DNA of 43,908 nucleotides. It comes from BP-133 sp040756995. Its GTDB lineage: Bacteria; Actinomycetota; Acidimicrobiia; IMCC26256; BP-133. The position numbers and the translations under genes are program-made. Where the stretch lies: assembly GCA_040756995.1 (NCBI GenBank), contig JBFLYK010000052.1:1-43908 (forward strand), in the 5' to 3' direction. The notes under the pieces are model-generated. The model worked only from the letters and a program-made list of their open reading frames with translations. It was not told where the DNA came from and did no database searches. Positions 22,798-31,069 of the stretch are shown here, piece after piece (positions within the stretch are counted from its first letter, which is position 1; every line of letters starts with the position of its first letter).

Positions 22798-23067
22798 ATG
22801 GCCACGGAGAAACAGCGACAGGCCGCCCGCCGCAACGTCAAGAAGGCGCAGTCGGCGGCGAAGGAGAAACGCACGATCGCCCATCTCCCCCGGAAAACGA
22901 AGACGGCCCTCGGGCAGCAGGCGGCCGCCGTGCGCCAACGCAACCGCCGGGGCGGCAGCTCCCCCAAGACCCGGGCCGAGCTCTACGAGATCGCCAAGCG
23001 GCGGAACCTGCCCGGCCGGTCGAAGATGGGCCGCGACGAGCTGGCCCGGGCCCTGGGCGAGAAGTAG
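22798..23067 (+). CDS. Small basic protein with Rho N-terminal-like (SAP-like) domain
   Basis: 89 residues, strongly basic. The first half is Lys/Arg/Ala-rich helix (EKQRQAARRNVKKAQSAAKE), like nucleic-acid-binding tails. The C-terminal part SPKTRAELYEIAKRRNLPGR followed by SKMGRDELARALGEK is a Rho_N-type helix-extended-loop-helix motif, which binds nucleic acids in several families. ATG at 22798 follows GGAGG by six bases. It is divergent from murT (94-bp gap) and ends six bases from the convergent MBL gene. It is probably a DNA- or RNA-associated protein; no partner is evident. Confidence 0.82.
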   Translation: MATEKQRQAARRNVKKAQSAAKEKRTIAHLPRKTKTALGQQAAAVRQRNRRGGSSPKTRAELYEIAKRRNLPGRSKMGRDELARALGEK

Positions 23068-23073
23068 CTCCGG

Positions 23074-24492
23074 TCAGGATCCGGCCGGCGCCAGCGGCGA
23101 CTCGGTCGGGAAACCGGCCGCCGCCCAGGCGTCGTAGCCTCCGAGGATGTCGGCCACCGTGGTGAACCCGCGGGCGGCCAGGACGGAGGCGGCGATCGAG
23201 CTGCGGTAGCCGCCGGCGCAGTAGACGACGGTGGTGGCCGACGGGTCGAGCTCATCGATCCGTTGCAGCAGCGCCGCCAGCGGGATGCGCCGGGCCCCGG
23301 GGATCACCCCCTGTTCGGTCTCGCCCGGATTTCTCACATCGACGAGCTGGACGGGGTCGCCGCCGAGGGCGGCGGCCGCCGTGTGCCATCGGGCGAAGTC
23401 GGCCGCCGGCAGCCGCAGCGACGCCACGGCCAGCTCCGGGTGCTCGGCCAGGAGGCGCCGGATGTCGCCGACCGCGCCCACCACCCGGTCGAACCCGATG
23501 CGGGCCAGACGGACCTTCGCCTCGCCTTCCCGGCCGGGATCGGTGCAGACCACGATCGGCTGGTCCGGCCGGGCGATGTCGCCGGCGTACTCGGCGAAGC
23601 GGCCCTCCATTCCGACGTTGACCGCCCCCCGCAGATGGCCCGAGGCGAACTCGTCGGGCCGGCGGCCGTCGATGAGCACGGCGCCGTCGGCCAGCCACCG
23701 TTGCACCTCGTCGATGCTGAGGACGGACGGCTCGTCGTGGTCGTCGAGGAGGCTGTGGGCGGAGCGGTTCGTGCGGGCGGCGAACCCGAAGTAGGGCGGG
23801 GCCACGGACTGGCCGGTGGTGACGGCGGCCGCGAACTCGTCCTCGGTCATCGACTGGAGGGCGTAGTTCGTGGCCCGCTGTTCGCCGATCGTCGACTGGG
23901 CGGCGGTGGACAGGTTCTTCCCGCAGGCCGAACCGGCGCCGTGGGCGGGGAAGACCCGCACGCCGTCGGGGAGTCTGAGCAGCTTCTCGTGCAGCGAGCG
24001 GTAGAGCTGGCGGGCGAGGTCGTCGGCGGAGGCGCCGGCCGCCGACAGGAGGTCAGGCCGGCCGACGTCTCCGATGAACAGCGTGTCCCCGGTGAGCACA
24101 CCCCACGGCTCGGCGTCGGGGTGCTCCCGGATCACCACGCAGATCGACTCCGGCGTGTGGCCCGGAGTGGCCAGCACCTCGAGCGTCACCTCGCCGAGCG
24201 ACAGCCGTTGCCCGTCGGCCAGCGGCTCGATGGGGAACTCCGTGCGGGCCGCCTCGCCGTAGCTGATGACGGCGCCGGTGGCGGCGGCGATCTCCAGGTG
24301 ACCGGAGAGGAAATCGGCGTGGAAATGCGTCTCGATGACCCGCTCGATCCGCAGGCCGGCGGCCTCGGCGTCGGCCAGGTACTGCGACACGTCCCGCTGC
24401 GGGTCGACGACCACGGCCCGGCCGGTCGTCTCGTCCCCGATGAGGTAGCTGAACAGTGACAGGCATCCGAGTTCGTACTGGCGGAAGAACAT
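23074..24492 (-). CDS. MBL-fold hydrolase with two rhodanese domains (persulfide dioxygenase-like)
   Basis: 472 residues from ATG 24492 with GGGAG eight bases upstream; the open frame continues upstream but is not conserved. The N-terminal metallo-beta-lactamase domain has THFHADFLSGH (H56, H58, D60, with H65 nearby), TPGHTPES and FPAHGAGS, the metal ligands of ETHE1/Blh-type persulfide dioxygenases. Two rhodanese domains follow. The first (about 270-350) has VVCTDPGREGE at the active loop; the second (about 380-465) has the standard loop VVYCAGGYRSS. Enzymes of this layout oxidise glutathione- or mycothiol-type persulfide and move sulfane sulfur during sulfide detoxification. The promoter carries a perfect palindrome fitting an ArsR-type sulfide sensor. 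Confidence 0.92.
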   Translation of the reverse strand: MFFRQYELGCLSLFSYLIGDETTGRAVVVDPQRDVSQYLADAEAAGLRIERVIETHFHADFLSGHLEIAAATGAVISYGEAARTEFPIEPLADGQRLSLGEVTLEVLATPGHTPESICVVIREHPDAEPWGVLTGDTLFIGDVGRPDLLSAAGASADDLARQLYRSLHEKLLRLPDGVRVFPAHGAGSACGKNLSTAAQSTIGEQRATNYALQSMTEDEFAAAVTTGQSVAPPYFGFAARTNRSAHSLLDDHDEPSVLSIDEVQRWLADGAVLIDGRRPDEFASGHLRGAVNVGMEGRFAEYAGDIARPDQPIVVCTDPGREGEAKVRLARIGFDRVVGAVGDIRRLLAEHPELAVASLRLPAADFARWHTAAAALGGDPVQLVDVRNPGETEQGVIPGARRIPLAALLQRIDELDPSATTVVYCAGGYRSSIAASVLAARGFTTVADILGGYDAWAAAGFPTESPLAPAGS

Positions 24493-24523
24493 GGGCCCGT
24501 CTCCCTTCGCCTCGGACCCCACA

Positions 24524-24552
24524 GTATTAGCTCTCACGCATATGCGTGAAAA
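24524..24552 (-). promoter_or_regulatory. Promoter with 16-bp perfect palindrome upstream of the MBL-rhodanese gene
   Basis: TCACGCATATGCGTGA at 24534-24549 is a perfect palindrome. For leftward transcription it lies between a candidate -35 TTTTCA (24552-24547) and -10 TAATAC (24529-24524), spaced by 17 bp, so a bound protein would block RNA polymerase. GCATATGC-centred palindromes are typical of ArsR/SmtB-family repressors, some of which sense persulfide and control MBL-rhodanese genes. The regulator is not in the window. Confidence 0.7.
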
Positions 24553-24571
24553 CCCCGGTCGCGGGCGGTGG

Positions 24572-24913
24572 TCAGGCGGTCGGGCGGGCCATCGCCGCCT
24601 GCAGGACGGCGTTGAAGTCGACCGTGAGGGTGACGGGCCGGCGCGACTCGGCCCAGACCACCCGGCCCGTCGGCGCCCGGTAGGCCAGGACGTGGGGCGA
24701 CGGTGCGGCCGGTCGGGGCGCCGCCGGGCCCGGCGCGGTGGGGAGGACGGACGCCAGCTCGGCCCAGGCCCCGGCCACCGCCCGGAAGTCGGCGGCGTCC
24801 CCGCCCGCGTCGGGGTGCGTCCGCTTGGCCAGCCGGCGAAAGGCGCGCTGCGCCTCGCCCCGGGTGGCGTCACACGGCAGGCCGAGTACGGCCCGCGGGT
24901 CTCGATCTCGCAT
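24572..24913 (-). CDS. Minimal J-domain protein (113 aa)
   Basis: ATG at 24913. The J domain occupies about residues 1-55: DPRAVLGLPCDATRGEAQRA, with the essential HPD at 33-35 (AKRTHPDAGGDA). After a Pro/Ala linker (PGPAAPRPAAPSP) comes a short conserved-looking C-terminus (YRAPTGRVVWAESRRPVTLT) that is not a DnaJ substrate domain. It should recruit Hsp70 to a specific client. It stands 94 bases downstream of the M23 peptidase gene on the same strand and before the promoter of the MBL-rhodanese gene, so cotranscription with the peptidase is possible. Confidence 0.8.
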   Translation of the reverse strand: MRDRDPRAVLGLPCDATRGEAQRAFRRLAKRTHPDAGGDAADFRAVAGAWAELASVLPTAPGPAAPRPAAPSPHVLAYRAPTGRVVWAESRRPVTLTVDFNAVLQAAMARPTA

Positions 24914-25007
24914 CACACGTCCTTGTGCCTGAAACCCCACCGGTCCGTCGGTGGGCGCAGATCCGTCTGCGCGTCGTGCTGATCGGCCGGGTGCCCGCCC
25001 GGTTGAG

Positions 25008-26507
25008 CTAACGCCGGCTGCGGCGGGTCGTGCTCGTCGTGCTCGGCCGGGTGGTCGTCGTCGTGGTCGACGTCGTCGTGGTGGTCGGCGCCGGGGGCGG
25101 CGGCGGAGGCGGCGTGGCCACCAGGTCGAGGATCCCGGCGTTGGCAGCGAAGCCGGCCGCCCTCGGAGAGCCGTGGCCGAGGGCGTCGCCGAACGCCGTG
25201 ATCGAGCCGTCGGCCGCCGCCACCCAGTAGCCCCGTCCGGTGGCGCTCCCGGCGATGCGCAGGGCGGCCGGCCGGTCGCACAAGCCGGTGCCGGCCGGTG
25301 AGCCCCGGTACGGCGCATCGCCGAAGTTGTAGATGCCGCCGTCCTCGGCCAGGAGCCAGTACCCCTGGCCGCTCGGCGTGACAGCCGCGTCGACCACCGG
25401 CGACGCCGTCGCCACCCCGCCCGTCGACCCGAAGAAGCCGGCGTCCCCGAAGGCGAAGATCCCGCCGTCCCGGGCCACCAGCCAGTAACCCCGTCCGGTG
25501 GGGGTGCGAGCCATCCCGACGATCGGCTGCGCCAGCTTGATGCCGCCGGTCGAGCCGAAGAAGCCGGCGTCGCCGAAGGCGAAGATGCCGCCGTCGCGGG
25601 CCACGAGCCAGTAGCCCTCGCCGGTGGGAGTGGCGGCCATGCCGACGACCGGCTGGTTGAGCCTGATCGCCCCGGTGGAGCCGAAGAACCTCGCCGACCC
25701 GAACGTGAAGACGCCGCCGTCGGTGGCGGTGAACCAGTAGCCCTCCCCGTCCGGCGTGGCGGCCATGGCCACCGCCGGCTGGTTGAGCCTGATCCCACCG
25801 GTCGAGCCGTGGAAGCGGGCGTCACCGAAGGAGAAGACGCCGCCGTCGCCGCCGAGCAGCCAGTACCCCGGCGCCGACGCCGCCGCCGGAGTAGCCACCG
25901 GGTTGGTGTCGAAGGCGCAGCGGTTCCCGAAGCGGAAACCCTGGGCCACCCGGAGGCTGGGGTAGGGATCGATGGCCGCCGCCCCGGGCGGGTGGATCTC
26001 GAAGTGGAGGTGGGAGCCCGTCGACTCGGCGTTGCCGCTGTCGCCGGCGTAGGCCACGACCTGCCCGGCCTTGACCGACGCGCCGACGGCGATGCCGGGG
26101 GCGAAGGCGTGCTCCAGCGGGTTGAGGCCGTCGTCGGTGCCCGGCGTGTCGTTGTTGATGTGGATGTACCAGTACTCCCAGCCCTCGGCGTCCCGCAGGA
26201 CGAGCATGTTGCCCTGGCTCGCCGTGCCGTTGTCGATGAAGATCCGCCGGACGGTGGCATCGGCGGCGGCCAGCAGCGGCCGGCCCTTGGCCACCATGAG
26301 GTCGTTGCCCTGATGGGTCGACCCGTTGCCCCGGGGGTCCCCGAAATCGTCGTGGTGGCTGAAGCTGCCCTGCACCGGCACGACGATGCGGCGGAAGACG
26401 ACGCCCGGGTCGTCCGGGTCGACAGCCGCCCGGGCGGGCAGAGTCGTGCCGCTGGCCACCAGGGCCAGGGCGGCGCCGGCCAGGGCCGGGCGCCGGAGAC
26501 GTGTCAT
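25008..26507 (-). CDS. Secreted M23 family metallopeptidase with GYW/DGG repeats
   Basis: 499 residues from ATG 26507; a TTG at 26525 is an alternative. Signal peptide at 1-27 (LAGAALALVASG, ending PARA). The LytM/M23 domain is at about 40-185, with zinc ligands H65 and D69 (THQGND) and H168 in SHLHFE (HxH at 166-168). Then six repeats of about 40-47 residues at 214-460 with the pattern GYWLVARDGGIFAFGDAGFF and GST, followed by Pro7 and a Thr/Ser-rich spacer with the basic end TRRSRR. M23 enzymes cut peptidoglycan cross-bridges or stems. The repeats, widespread in Acidimicrobiia exoproteins, may form a beta-propeller-like wall- or glycan-binding unit. Confidence 0.92.
   Translation of the reverse strand: MTRLRRPALAGAALALVASGTTLPARAAVDPDDPGVVFRRIVVPVQGSFSHHDDFGDPRGNGSTHQGNDLMVAKGRPLLAAADATVRRIFIDNGTASQGNMLVLRDAEGWEYWYIHINNDTPGTDDGLNPLEHAFAPGIAVGASVKAGQVVAYAGDSGNAESTGSHLHFEIHPPGAAAIDPYPSLRVAQGFRFGNRCAFDTNPVATPAAASAPGYWLLGGDGGVFSFGDARFHGSTGGIRLNQPAVAMAATPDGEGYWFTATDGGVFTFGSARFFGSTGAIRLNQPVVGMAATPTGEGYWLVARDGGIFAFGDAGFFGSTGGIKLAQPIVGMARTPTGRGYWLVARDGGIFAFGDAGFFGSTGGVATASPVVDAAVTPSGQGYWLLAEDGGIYNFGDAPYRGSPAGTGLCDRPAALRIAGSATGRGYWVAAADGSITAFGDALGHGSPRAAGFAANAGILDLVATPPPPPPPAPTTTTTSTTTTTTRPSTTSTTRRSRR
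25136..25868 (-). repeat. Six in-frame GYW..DGG..FGDA..GST protein repeats
   Basis: Six tandem coding repeats in the M23 peptidase gene. Repeats 3 and 4 are nearly identical at protein level (GYWLVARDGGIFAFGDAGFF); the first two and last two are more diverged, for example GYWLLAEDGGIYNFGDAPYR. The near identity of the middle units suggests recent duplication or gene conversion. Confidence 0.8.
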
Positions 26508-26827
26508 CCAGGAAGTGGTAACCAATGAGGTTTCTGGGCTCTATGAGACGGGGTTCCTGCGGCATCGGCACCTCCCTCCCGGCCCTACATCGGCGCCCGG
26601 CATGTTTCTCCGGCCTGTCCCTTCCGCGCCTCTTGTGCCCCGGCGGCCGCCGGCGTAGGTCAACTTCCGGATAAGAGCAGTTGACAGGGGCCTGAACCGC
26701 CCAAAACGCCCCGCAGCGGTTCGGTGAACAGTCCCTGGAGCCGGAGGATGGCGTCCGGCCCCTCCCGAAGTGGGCGGCACCAGGCCTCACGTTCCGAGGC
26801 CTCCAAGCCACGCTGCGGGAGATTCAG
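26508..26827. other. 320-bp intergenic region between divergent genes
   Basis: No convincing gene. It contains an inverted repeat GTCAAC-N15-GTTGAC (26659-26685) whose right arm makes a rightward TTGACA (26681-26686), and a strong leftward Shine-Dalgarno-like GGAGGGAGGTG with an ATG at 26565. The frame from that ATG runs out of phase into the M23 gene and is not protein-like beyond the overlap, so it may be a leader or chance. Promoters for the M23 gene (leftward) and the sulfotransferase (rightward) must lie here, but no -10 element is clear. Confidence 0.5.
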
Positions 26828-27844
26828 TTGGAAACCTTCAGGTCCTCCGACTGCTCGACGCCCCCCGACGAGTTCACAGCTCCGCGGCGGATTCTCGTGA
26901 TTGGTCCGCCCCGTTCCGGTACCACCTGGGTCGAGCAGGTCCTTGGCCGGGCGGCCTCCGCCCGTGTCGTCCACGAACCCGACAACGAGACGTGCAACCC
27001 GTTCGCCCTGCGGGCGAAGACGTCGCTCGGTCGCTTTCCCGTCCTCGGGGCGAACGACCCGGCCCCGGTCGCCTACCACGACCTGTGGAGCCGGGCCTTC
27101 GAGGGCGTCGGGCGAGCGGCCACCGCCCGCTGGTTGACCGCCAAGGCGCTGCTGCGGACGGCCGACGCCGATCTCGACGCCGTCTTCGACCAGGGGCGCC
27201 ACGGGTTGTCGGCCCGCCTCCGGCTCGTGAGTGCCCTCGCCTCCCTGCCGCCGGCCCCCCTTCCGGAGCGGCCGGACGATCCGCCCGTCCTCGTGAAGTC
27301 GGTGCACGCCAGCCTGGCCGCCGAATGGATCGTGCGGCGGTGGCGGCCGAAGGTCGTCGTCGTCCTGCGCAATCCCCTCAACGTGGTGGCCAGCCATGTG
27401 GCGCTGGGCTGGGGCCCGTCAGGCCTCGACTACCCGTTCCTCCACCGGGGCCTGGCCCGGCTGCCATGGGTGCCGCCGGTGCAACCGGCCTCCGCGCCGC
27501 TGTCCCGGTTGGCCTGGCAGATCGGGGTGTTCTGCACTGCGCTGGAGACGGCGGTGCAGCGGAACCCGGGTTGGCTGGTCGTGTCGCACGAGGAGCTGTG
27601 CCGGGAGCCGGCCGGCGGCTTCAAGAACGTCTGTGCCGCGCTCGGCCTGCCGTGGACCGAGGACGCCGCCGACTTCCTGGCCGCCTCCGACCGTCCGGGG
27701 AAGGGCCTCGAGACCCGCCGGGTGACGGCCGAGCAGCCGACCAACTGGACCCGCCATCTCACCGGCGCCCAGGTCGAGGAGGTGGTCGGCGTACTGTCGA
27801 CGTTCCCCAGCCGGCTCTTCGACCCCACGTCGGTGGGTCACTAA
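26828..27844 (+). CDS. Sulfotransferase family protein
   Basis: 338 residues, normal for bacterial PAPS-dependent sulfotransferases. The 5'-phosphosulfate loop is PPRSGTTWVEQVLG at 27-40, and the 3'-phosphate region is VVVLRNPLNVVASH at about 178-191 with the conserved Arg and Ser. It transfers sulfuryl groups from PAPS to a hydroxyl or amine of a carbohydrate, lipid or small molecule; the acceptor is unknown. The start is TTG 26828 with GGGAG seven bases upstream. Its stop codon overlaps that of the convergent DUF1003 gene (CTAA). No sulfate-activation genes are near. Confidence 0.88.
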   Translation: METFRSSDCSTPPDEFTAPRRILVIGPPRSGTTWVEQVLGRAASARVVHEPDNETCNPFALRAKTSLGRFPVLGANDPAPVAYHDLWSRAFEGVGRAATARWLTAKALLRTADADLDAVFDQGRHGLSARLRLVSALASLPPAPLPERPDDPPVLVKSVHASLAAEWIVRRWRPKVVVVLRNPLNVVASHVALGWGPSGLDYPFLHRGLARLPWVPPVQPASAPLSRLAWQIGVFCTALETAVQRNPGWLVVSHEELCREPAGGFKNVCAALGLPWTEDAADFLAASDRPGKGLETRRVTAEQPTNWTRHLTGAQVEEVVGVLSTFPSRLFDPTSVGH

Positions 27845-28350
27845 CCGGCGGCGCGCCCTTCGGTCTCCTTGGGCTGCAGGCGTTCGATGGCGTCGGTCAT
27901 CCGTTCCAGGGCGGTGGTGACCTCCTCGGCGGTCGGGAGCGAGGCGACCAGGATGCGGATGTTGGCCACCTCCCGGGCCAGGTACTCCGCCTCAGCCTGC
28001 ACCTGAGCCGCGGCCCGCCGGTCCTCGTCGACCTGCGCCCGGTCGCGGGCGTCCTGGCGGTTCTGGGCGAGGAGGATCAGCGGCGCGGCGTAGGCCGCCT
28101 GGGTGGAGAAGGCCAGGTTCAGCAGGATGAACGGGTAGGGGTCGAAGCGCAGCGCGGCGGCGGTGACATTGATGATGATCCAGACGGTGACGATCACCGT
28201 CTGGGCCACGAGGTAGCGGCCGGTGCCCAGGGTCCGGGCGATCGTTTCGGAGAAGCGACCGAACGCTTCGGGGTCGTAGTGCAGGCCGAAGCGCCGGCCG
28301 GACCGGGGGGTGGTGAGGTCGGCGCTCCGCCTCACTGATGGGTCCTCCAT
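27841..28350 (-). CDS. DUF1003 membrane protein
   Basis: 169 residues. Two transmembrane helices (about 47-68, YLVAQTVIVTVWIIINVTAA, and 74-95, PFILLNLAFSTQAAYAAPLI) match the DUF1003 core, including FDPYPFILLNLAFS and the basic AQNRQDARDRAQVDEDR. A C-terminal coiled coil of about 60 residues follows (EAEYLAREVANIRILVASLP). The start overlaps the upstream MgtE_N/CBS gene by 19 bp, a pairing also found in mycobacteria, which suggests that the two work together, possibly in divalent-cation control. Function not established. Confidence 0.9.
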   Translation of the reverse strand: MEDPSVRRSADLTTPRSGRRFGLHYDPEAFGRFSETIARTLGTGRYLVAQTVIVTVWIIINVTAAALRFDPYPFILLNLAFSTQAAYAAPLILLAQNRQDARDRAQVDEDRRAAAQVQAEAEYLAREVANIRILVASLPTAEEVTTALERMTDAIERLQPKETEGRAAG

Positions 28351-29540
28351 CCGACCGGCAGCACGCGGTCGAGGACGTCGTCGACGGTGACGGCGCCGAG
28401 CAGGAAGCCGGACTCGTCACACACCGGAACGGCCAGGAGGTTGTAGGCCGCCAGCCGCTCGGCCACATGGATCTCGGACAGGTTCGGGTGGACGGGCTCG
28501 GGCCCCCCGTCGACCAGGTCGGCCAGGCGCGTGCTGGGCGGCTCCCACAGCAGCCGCTGAAACGTCAGGGCCCCGAGGTAGATCCCGGTCGGGGGCTGCG
28601 TCGGTGGCTGGGTCACGAACACGCAGGAGGCCACCGCCGCCGGCACCTCCGCCGCCCGGATGCGGGCCAGAGCCTCGGCCACCGTCGCCTCGGGGAGCAG
28701 GATCAGCGGCTCGGGCGTCATGAGCCCGCCGGCGGTGTGGCCCTCGTAGCTGAGGAGCCGGCGGAGGGGGTCGGCCTCTTCGGGATCCATGGCCTCGAGC
28801 AGGCGGCTCTGCTGCTCGGCGTCGAGCTCGGAGAGGAGGTCGGCGGCGTCGTCCGGTTCCATCTCCTCGAGCACCCGGGCGGCCCGTTCCGGTTCCATGG
28901 CTTCGAGGATCTCGGCCTGGTCCTCCTCGGGGAGCTCCTCGAGGACATCGGCGAGGTCCTCGTCCTGCATCGCCTCGACCAGTTCGTCGCGCTCGTCGTC
29001 GGTCAGGTCCTGCATGGCCCGGGCCGTCTCGGCCGGGTGGAGGCTCCGCAGCTTCACCAGTTCGGCGGCGGCCTCGCCGACGTCGAAGAGGTCGGCGACT
29101 TCTTCCCACGGCACCCGCCGCATGCGGGCGGTGAGGCCGAGGGCCCGGCGCCGGCCGAGCAGCACTTCGGCGATCCCGAACCGGCCGTAGAGGGAGGTGC
29201 GGGGCCGCATCGACAGGTCGAGCACCTTCTCGCCGGCCACCGGGCGGTCGAGGAGGGAGGTGAGGAGGAGCTCGCCCGTCCGCTGCTTGAACGGGTGGAG
29301 ATCGAGGGCGGAGCTGGCCAACACCACGCCGGATGTCTCGAAGTGCTTCACCCGGGCGGCGGTGATGAAGATGCGCCGGCGTCCCACCTGGGCCACGAGC
29401 CCGAGCAGGATCGGGGCGGTCTCCCCGGTGGGCGGGCCGATGACCAGATCGTCGACCCGGCCGAGAGCGTCACCGTCCGGGGTGACCAGCGGGAGTTTGA
29501 GAACCCGGGAGGCGTAGATCGGCTCGGCGATGCTGCTCAT
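28332..29540 (-). CDS. Soluble PRC-barrel/MgtE N-domain/CBS protein
   Basis: 402 residues without membrane helices. An N-terminal PRC-barrel-like segment (LKLPLVTPDGDALGRVDDLV, residues 14-33) is followed by the MgtE intracellular N domain (about 150-260), a superhelix of acidic repeats (LEELPEEDQAEILEAMEPER, then EEMEPDDAADLLSELD), and two CBS motifs (MTPEPLILLPEATVAEALA; VAERLAAYNLLAVPV). It keeps the Mg2+-sensing cytosolic part of MgtE but has no transport pore, so it is a cation- or nucleotide-sensing regulator rather than a transporter. DUF1003 partner gene downstream, overlapping. Confidence 0.9.
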   Translation of the reverse strand: MSSIAEPIYASRVLKLPLVTPDGDALGRVDDLVIGPPTGETAPILLGLVAQVGRRRIFITAARVKHFETSGVVLASSALDLHPFKQRTGELLLTSLLDRPVAGEKVLDLSMRPRTSLYGRFGIAEVLLGRRRALGLTARMRRVPWEEVADLFDVGEAAAELVKLRSLHPAETARAMQDLTDDERDELVEAMQDEDLADVLEELPEEDQAEILEAMEPERAARVLEEMEPDDAADLLSELDAEQQSRLLEAMDPEEADPLRRLLSYEGHTAGGLMTPEPLILLPEATVAEALARIRAAEVPAAVASCVFVTQPPTQPPTGIYLGALTFQRLLWEPPSTRLADLVDGGPEPVHPNLSEIHVAERLAAYNLLAVPVCDESGFLLGAVTVDDVLDRVLPVGWRTHQ

Positions 29541-29565
29541 AAAGCAGCAGCGTACGAGGTTGGGG

Positions 29566-30798
29566 TTAGCCGGTGGGGAAGACGAGCGGGATCGAGCGGG
29601 GGCCCCGCACCTGACCGCCGCACCAGGTCACGTCGCCAGTGTCGTCGAGCTGAAACTCCGGTATCCGCTCGAGGAACGCCGACAGGGCGACCTGCATCTC
29701 CATGCGGGCCAGGTTCGAGCCGGCGCAGCGGTGGATGCCGATGCCGAAGGCGACGTGGCGGTTGTGGGCCCGGTCGATCACGACGGTGTCGGGATCGGGG
29801 AACACCTCGGGGTCGCGGTTGGCCGCCGGGAAGTTCATGAGGACCCGGCTGCCGGCGGGAATGGTGACGCCGTTGACGGTGACGTCCTCAGTGGCGAGGC
29901 GGGCCATGGTCACCGGGGAGTACACGCGGAGCAGCTCCTCCACGGCGGTGGGGATGAGGTCCGGCTCCTTCACCAGTCGCCGGCGGTCGTCGGGGTGGGT
30001 GGCCAGGTGCCAGAGGGCGGCGCCGATCGAGCTCCACGTGGTGTCGATGCCGGCGATGAGGAGGAGGTTGCAGGTCGAGGCGGCGTGGTTGTCGTCGACC
30101 GGCTCGCCGTCGACGTCCTGCGCCAGGAGCCAGGAGATGAAGTCGTCAGTGGGCTGCGCCCGCCGCTTGGCGATCTCCTCGCCCCAGAAGGCCAGGACCT
30201 TGAGCGCCGTGGCCTGCCGTAGCTCGGGATTGGTGGCGCCGAACTCCAGGAGACCCCGCACCCACTCGATGAAGTCGTCTCCCCGGTTCTCGTCGAGGCC
30301 CATCAGGTGGGCGATGACCTTGGGCGGGATCTGCTGGGCGTACTGCACGGCGGCGTTGCAGCGGCCGGTCTCGGCGAACTCGTCGATCAGGCGGTGGGCC
30401 AGCGCCCACGTGTAGGGCTCGTGGCGGGCCACCGCCTGGGGCGAGAAGGCCTGGAGGATCAACCGCCGGGCGACACCGTGGAAGGGCGGATCCGACGAGA
30501 TCGGCGGGGCGTAGGGCCGGGTCCGCAGGACCTCGCCGGTCTCGGGGTCGAGCAGCGGGATCGGCGGCACCACGGTGAACTCCACGCTCGACAGCGCCGG
30601 CACCATGCGGGCCATCTCGGCCACGTCCTCGTAGCGGGTGGGAAGCCACGAACCGCCCCACCGTCCCGTGTGGGCGATCGGGCAGCGCTGCCGGAGGTCG
30701 GCCCAGATCGGGCCGGGATCGGTGTAGTAGGCGGGATCGAAGATGTCGTAGTCGGTGGCCCAGTCCTCGACCGGCCGGCGCTCGCCGCTCGCCGCCAT
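29566..30798 (-). CDS. Cytochrome P450
   Basis: 410 residues, a soluble bacterial P450. The heme loop FGIGIHRCAG is at 351-360 with the axial thiolate Cys358. The I-helix oxygen-binding segment is LLIAGIDTTWSS, and the K-helix ExxR appears as EELLR. It hydroxylates or otherwise oxidises a small hydrophobic substrate with electrons from a ferredoxin; the substrate cannot be read from sequence. It starts five bases after the stop of a 3Fe-4S ferredoxin gene, its likely electron donor. A ferredoxin reductase is not nearby. Confidence 0.96.
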   Translation of the reverse strand: MAASGERRPVEDWATDYDIFDPAYYTDPGPIWADLRQRCPIAHTGRWGGSWLPTRYEDVAEMARMVPALSSVEFTVVPPIPLLDPETGEVLRTRPYAPPISSDPPFHGVARRLILQAFSPQAVARHEPYTWALAHRLIDEFAETGRCNAAVQYAQQIPPKVIAHLMGLDENRGDDFIEWVRGLLEFGATNPELRQATALKVLAFWGEEIAKRRAQPTDDFISWLLAQDVDGEPVDDNHAASTCNLLLIAGIDTTWSSIGAALWHLATHPDDRRRLVKEPDLIPTAVEELLRVYSPVTMARLATEDVTVNGVTIPAGSRVLMNFPAANRDPEVFPDPDTVVIDRAHNRHVAFGIGIHRCAGSNLARMEMQVALSAFLERIPEFQLDDTGDVTWCGGQVRGPRSIPLVFPTG

Positions 30799-30803
30799 GG
30801 TGA

Positions 30804-31004
30804 CTACCCCTCGTCCTCGATGATGACGGCGTACTCAGGGCAGTTGGCCGCCGCCAGCTTCGCCTTGTCCTCCAGTTCCGGCGGGACGACGCCGTCGCCG
30901 GCGGCCGTGGCGTAGCCGTAGTCGTCGACGTCGAACAGCTCGGGAGCCAGTGAGTAACAGCGGTTGTGGCCCTGACACTTGTCCGGATCGACTCGCACCT
31001 TCAC
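30804..31004 (-). CDS. 3Fe-4S ferredoxin (P450 partner)
   Basis: 66 residues from GTG 31004 with a G-rich Shine-Dalgarno (GGGGGGAG). Cluster ligands are Cys10, Cys16 and Cys55 in CQGHNRC ... NCPEYAV; the position of the second cysteine of a 4Fe cluster is His13, the pattern seen in ferredoxins dedicated to actinobacterial P450s. Acidic overall (ELFDVDDYG, IIEDEG). It carries single electrons to the P450 encoded immediately downstream. Confidence 0.94.
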   Translation of the reverse strand: MKVRVDPDKCQGHNRCYSLAPELFDVDDYGYATAAGDGVVPPELEDKAKLAAANCPEYAVIIEDEG

Positions 31005-31069
31005 GGCTCCCCCCTTGCCCGATGGTCGTGGCCACCAAAGTAACCGGGCTCCCCGAGCCTCGAGGGGCC

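Noticed and set aside
26508..26565. A gene starting at ATG 26565 behind the strong GGAGGGAGGTG
   Set aside because: The frame enters the M23 gene out of phase and becomes Arg/Gly/Pro-rich nonsense; the M23 frame has the signal peptide and domain.
26508..26827. A c-di-AMP (ydaO-type) riboswitch upstream of the M23 peptidase gene
   Set aside because: This is a frequent setting for that riboswitch, but I could not find its conserved core segments in the region.
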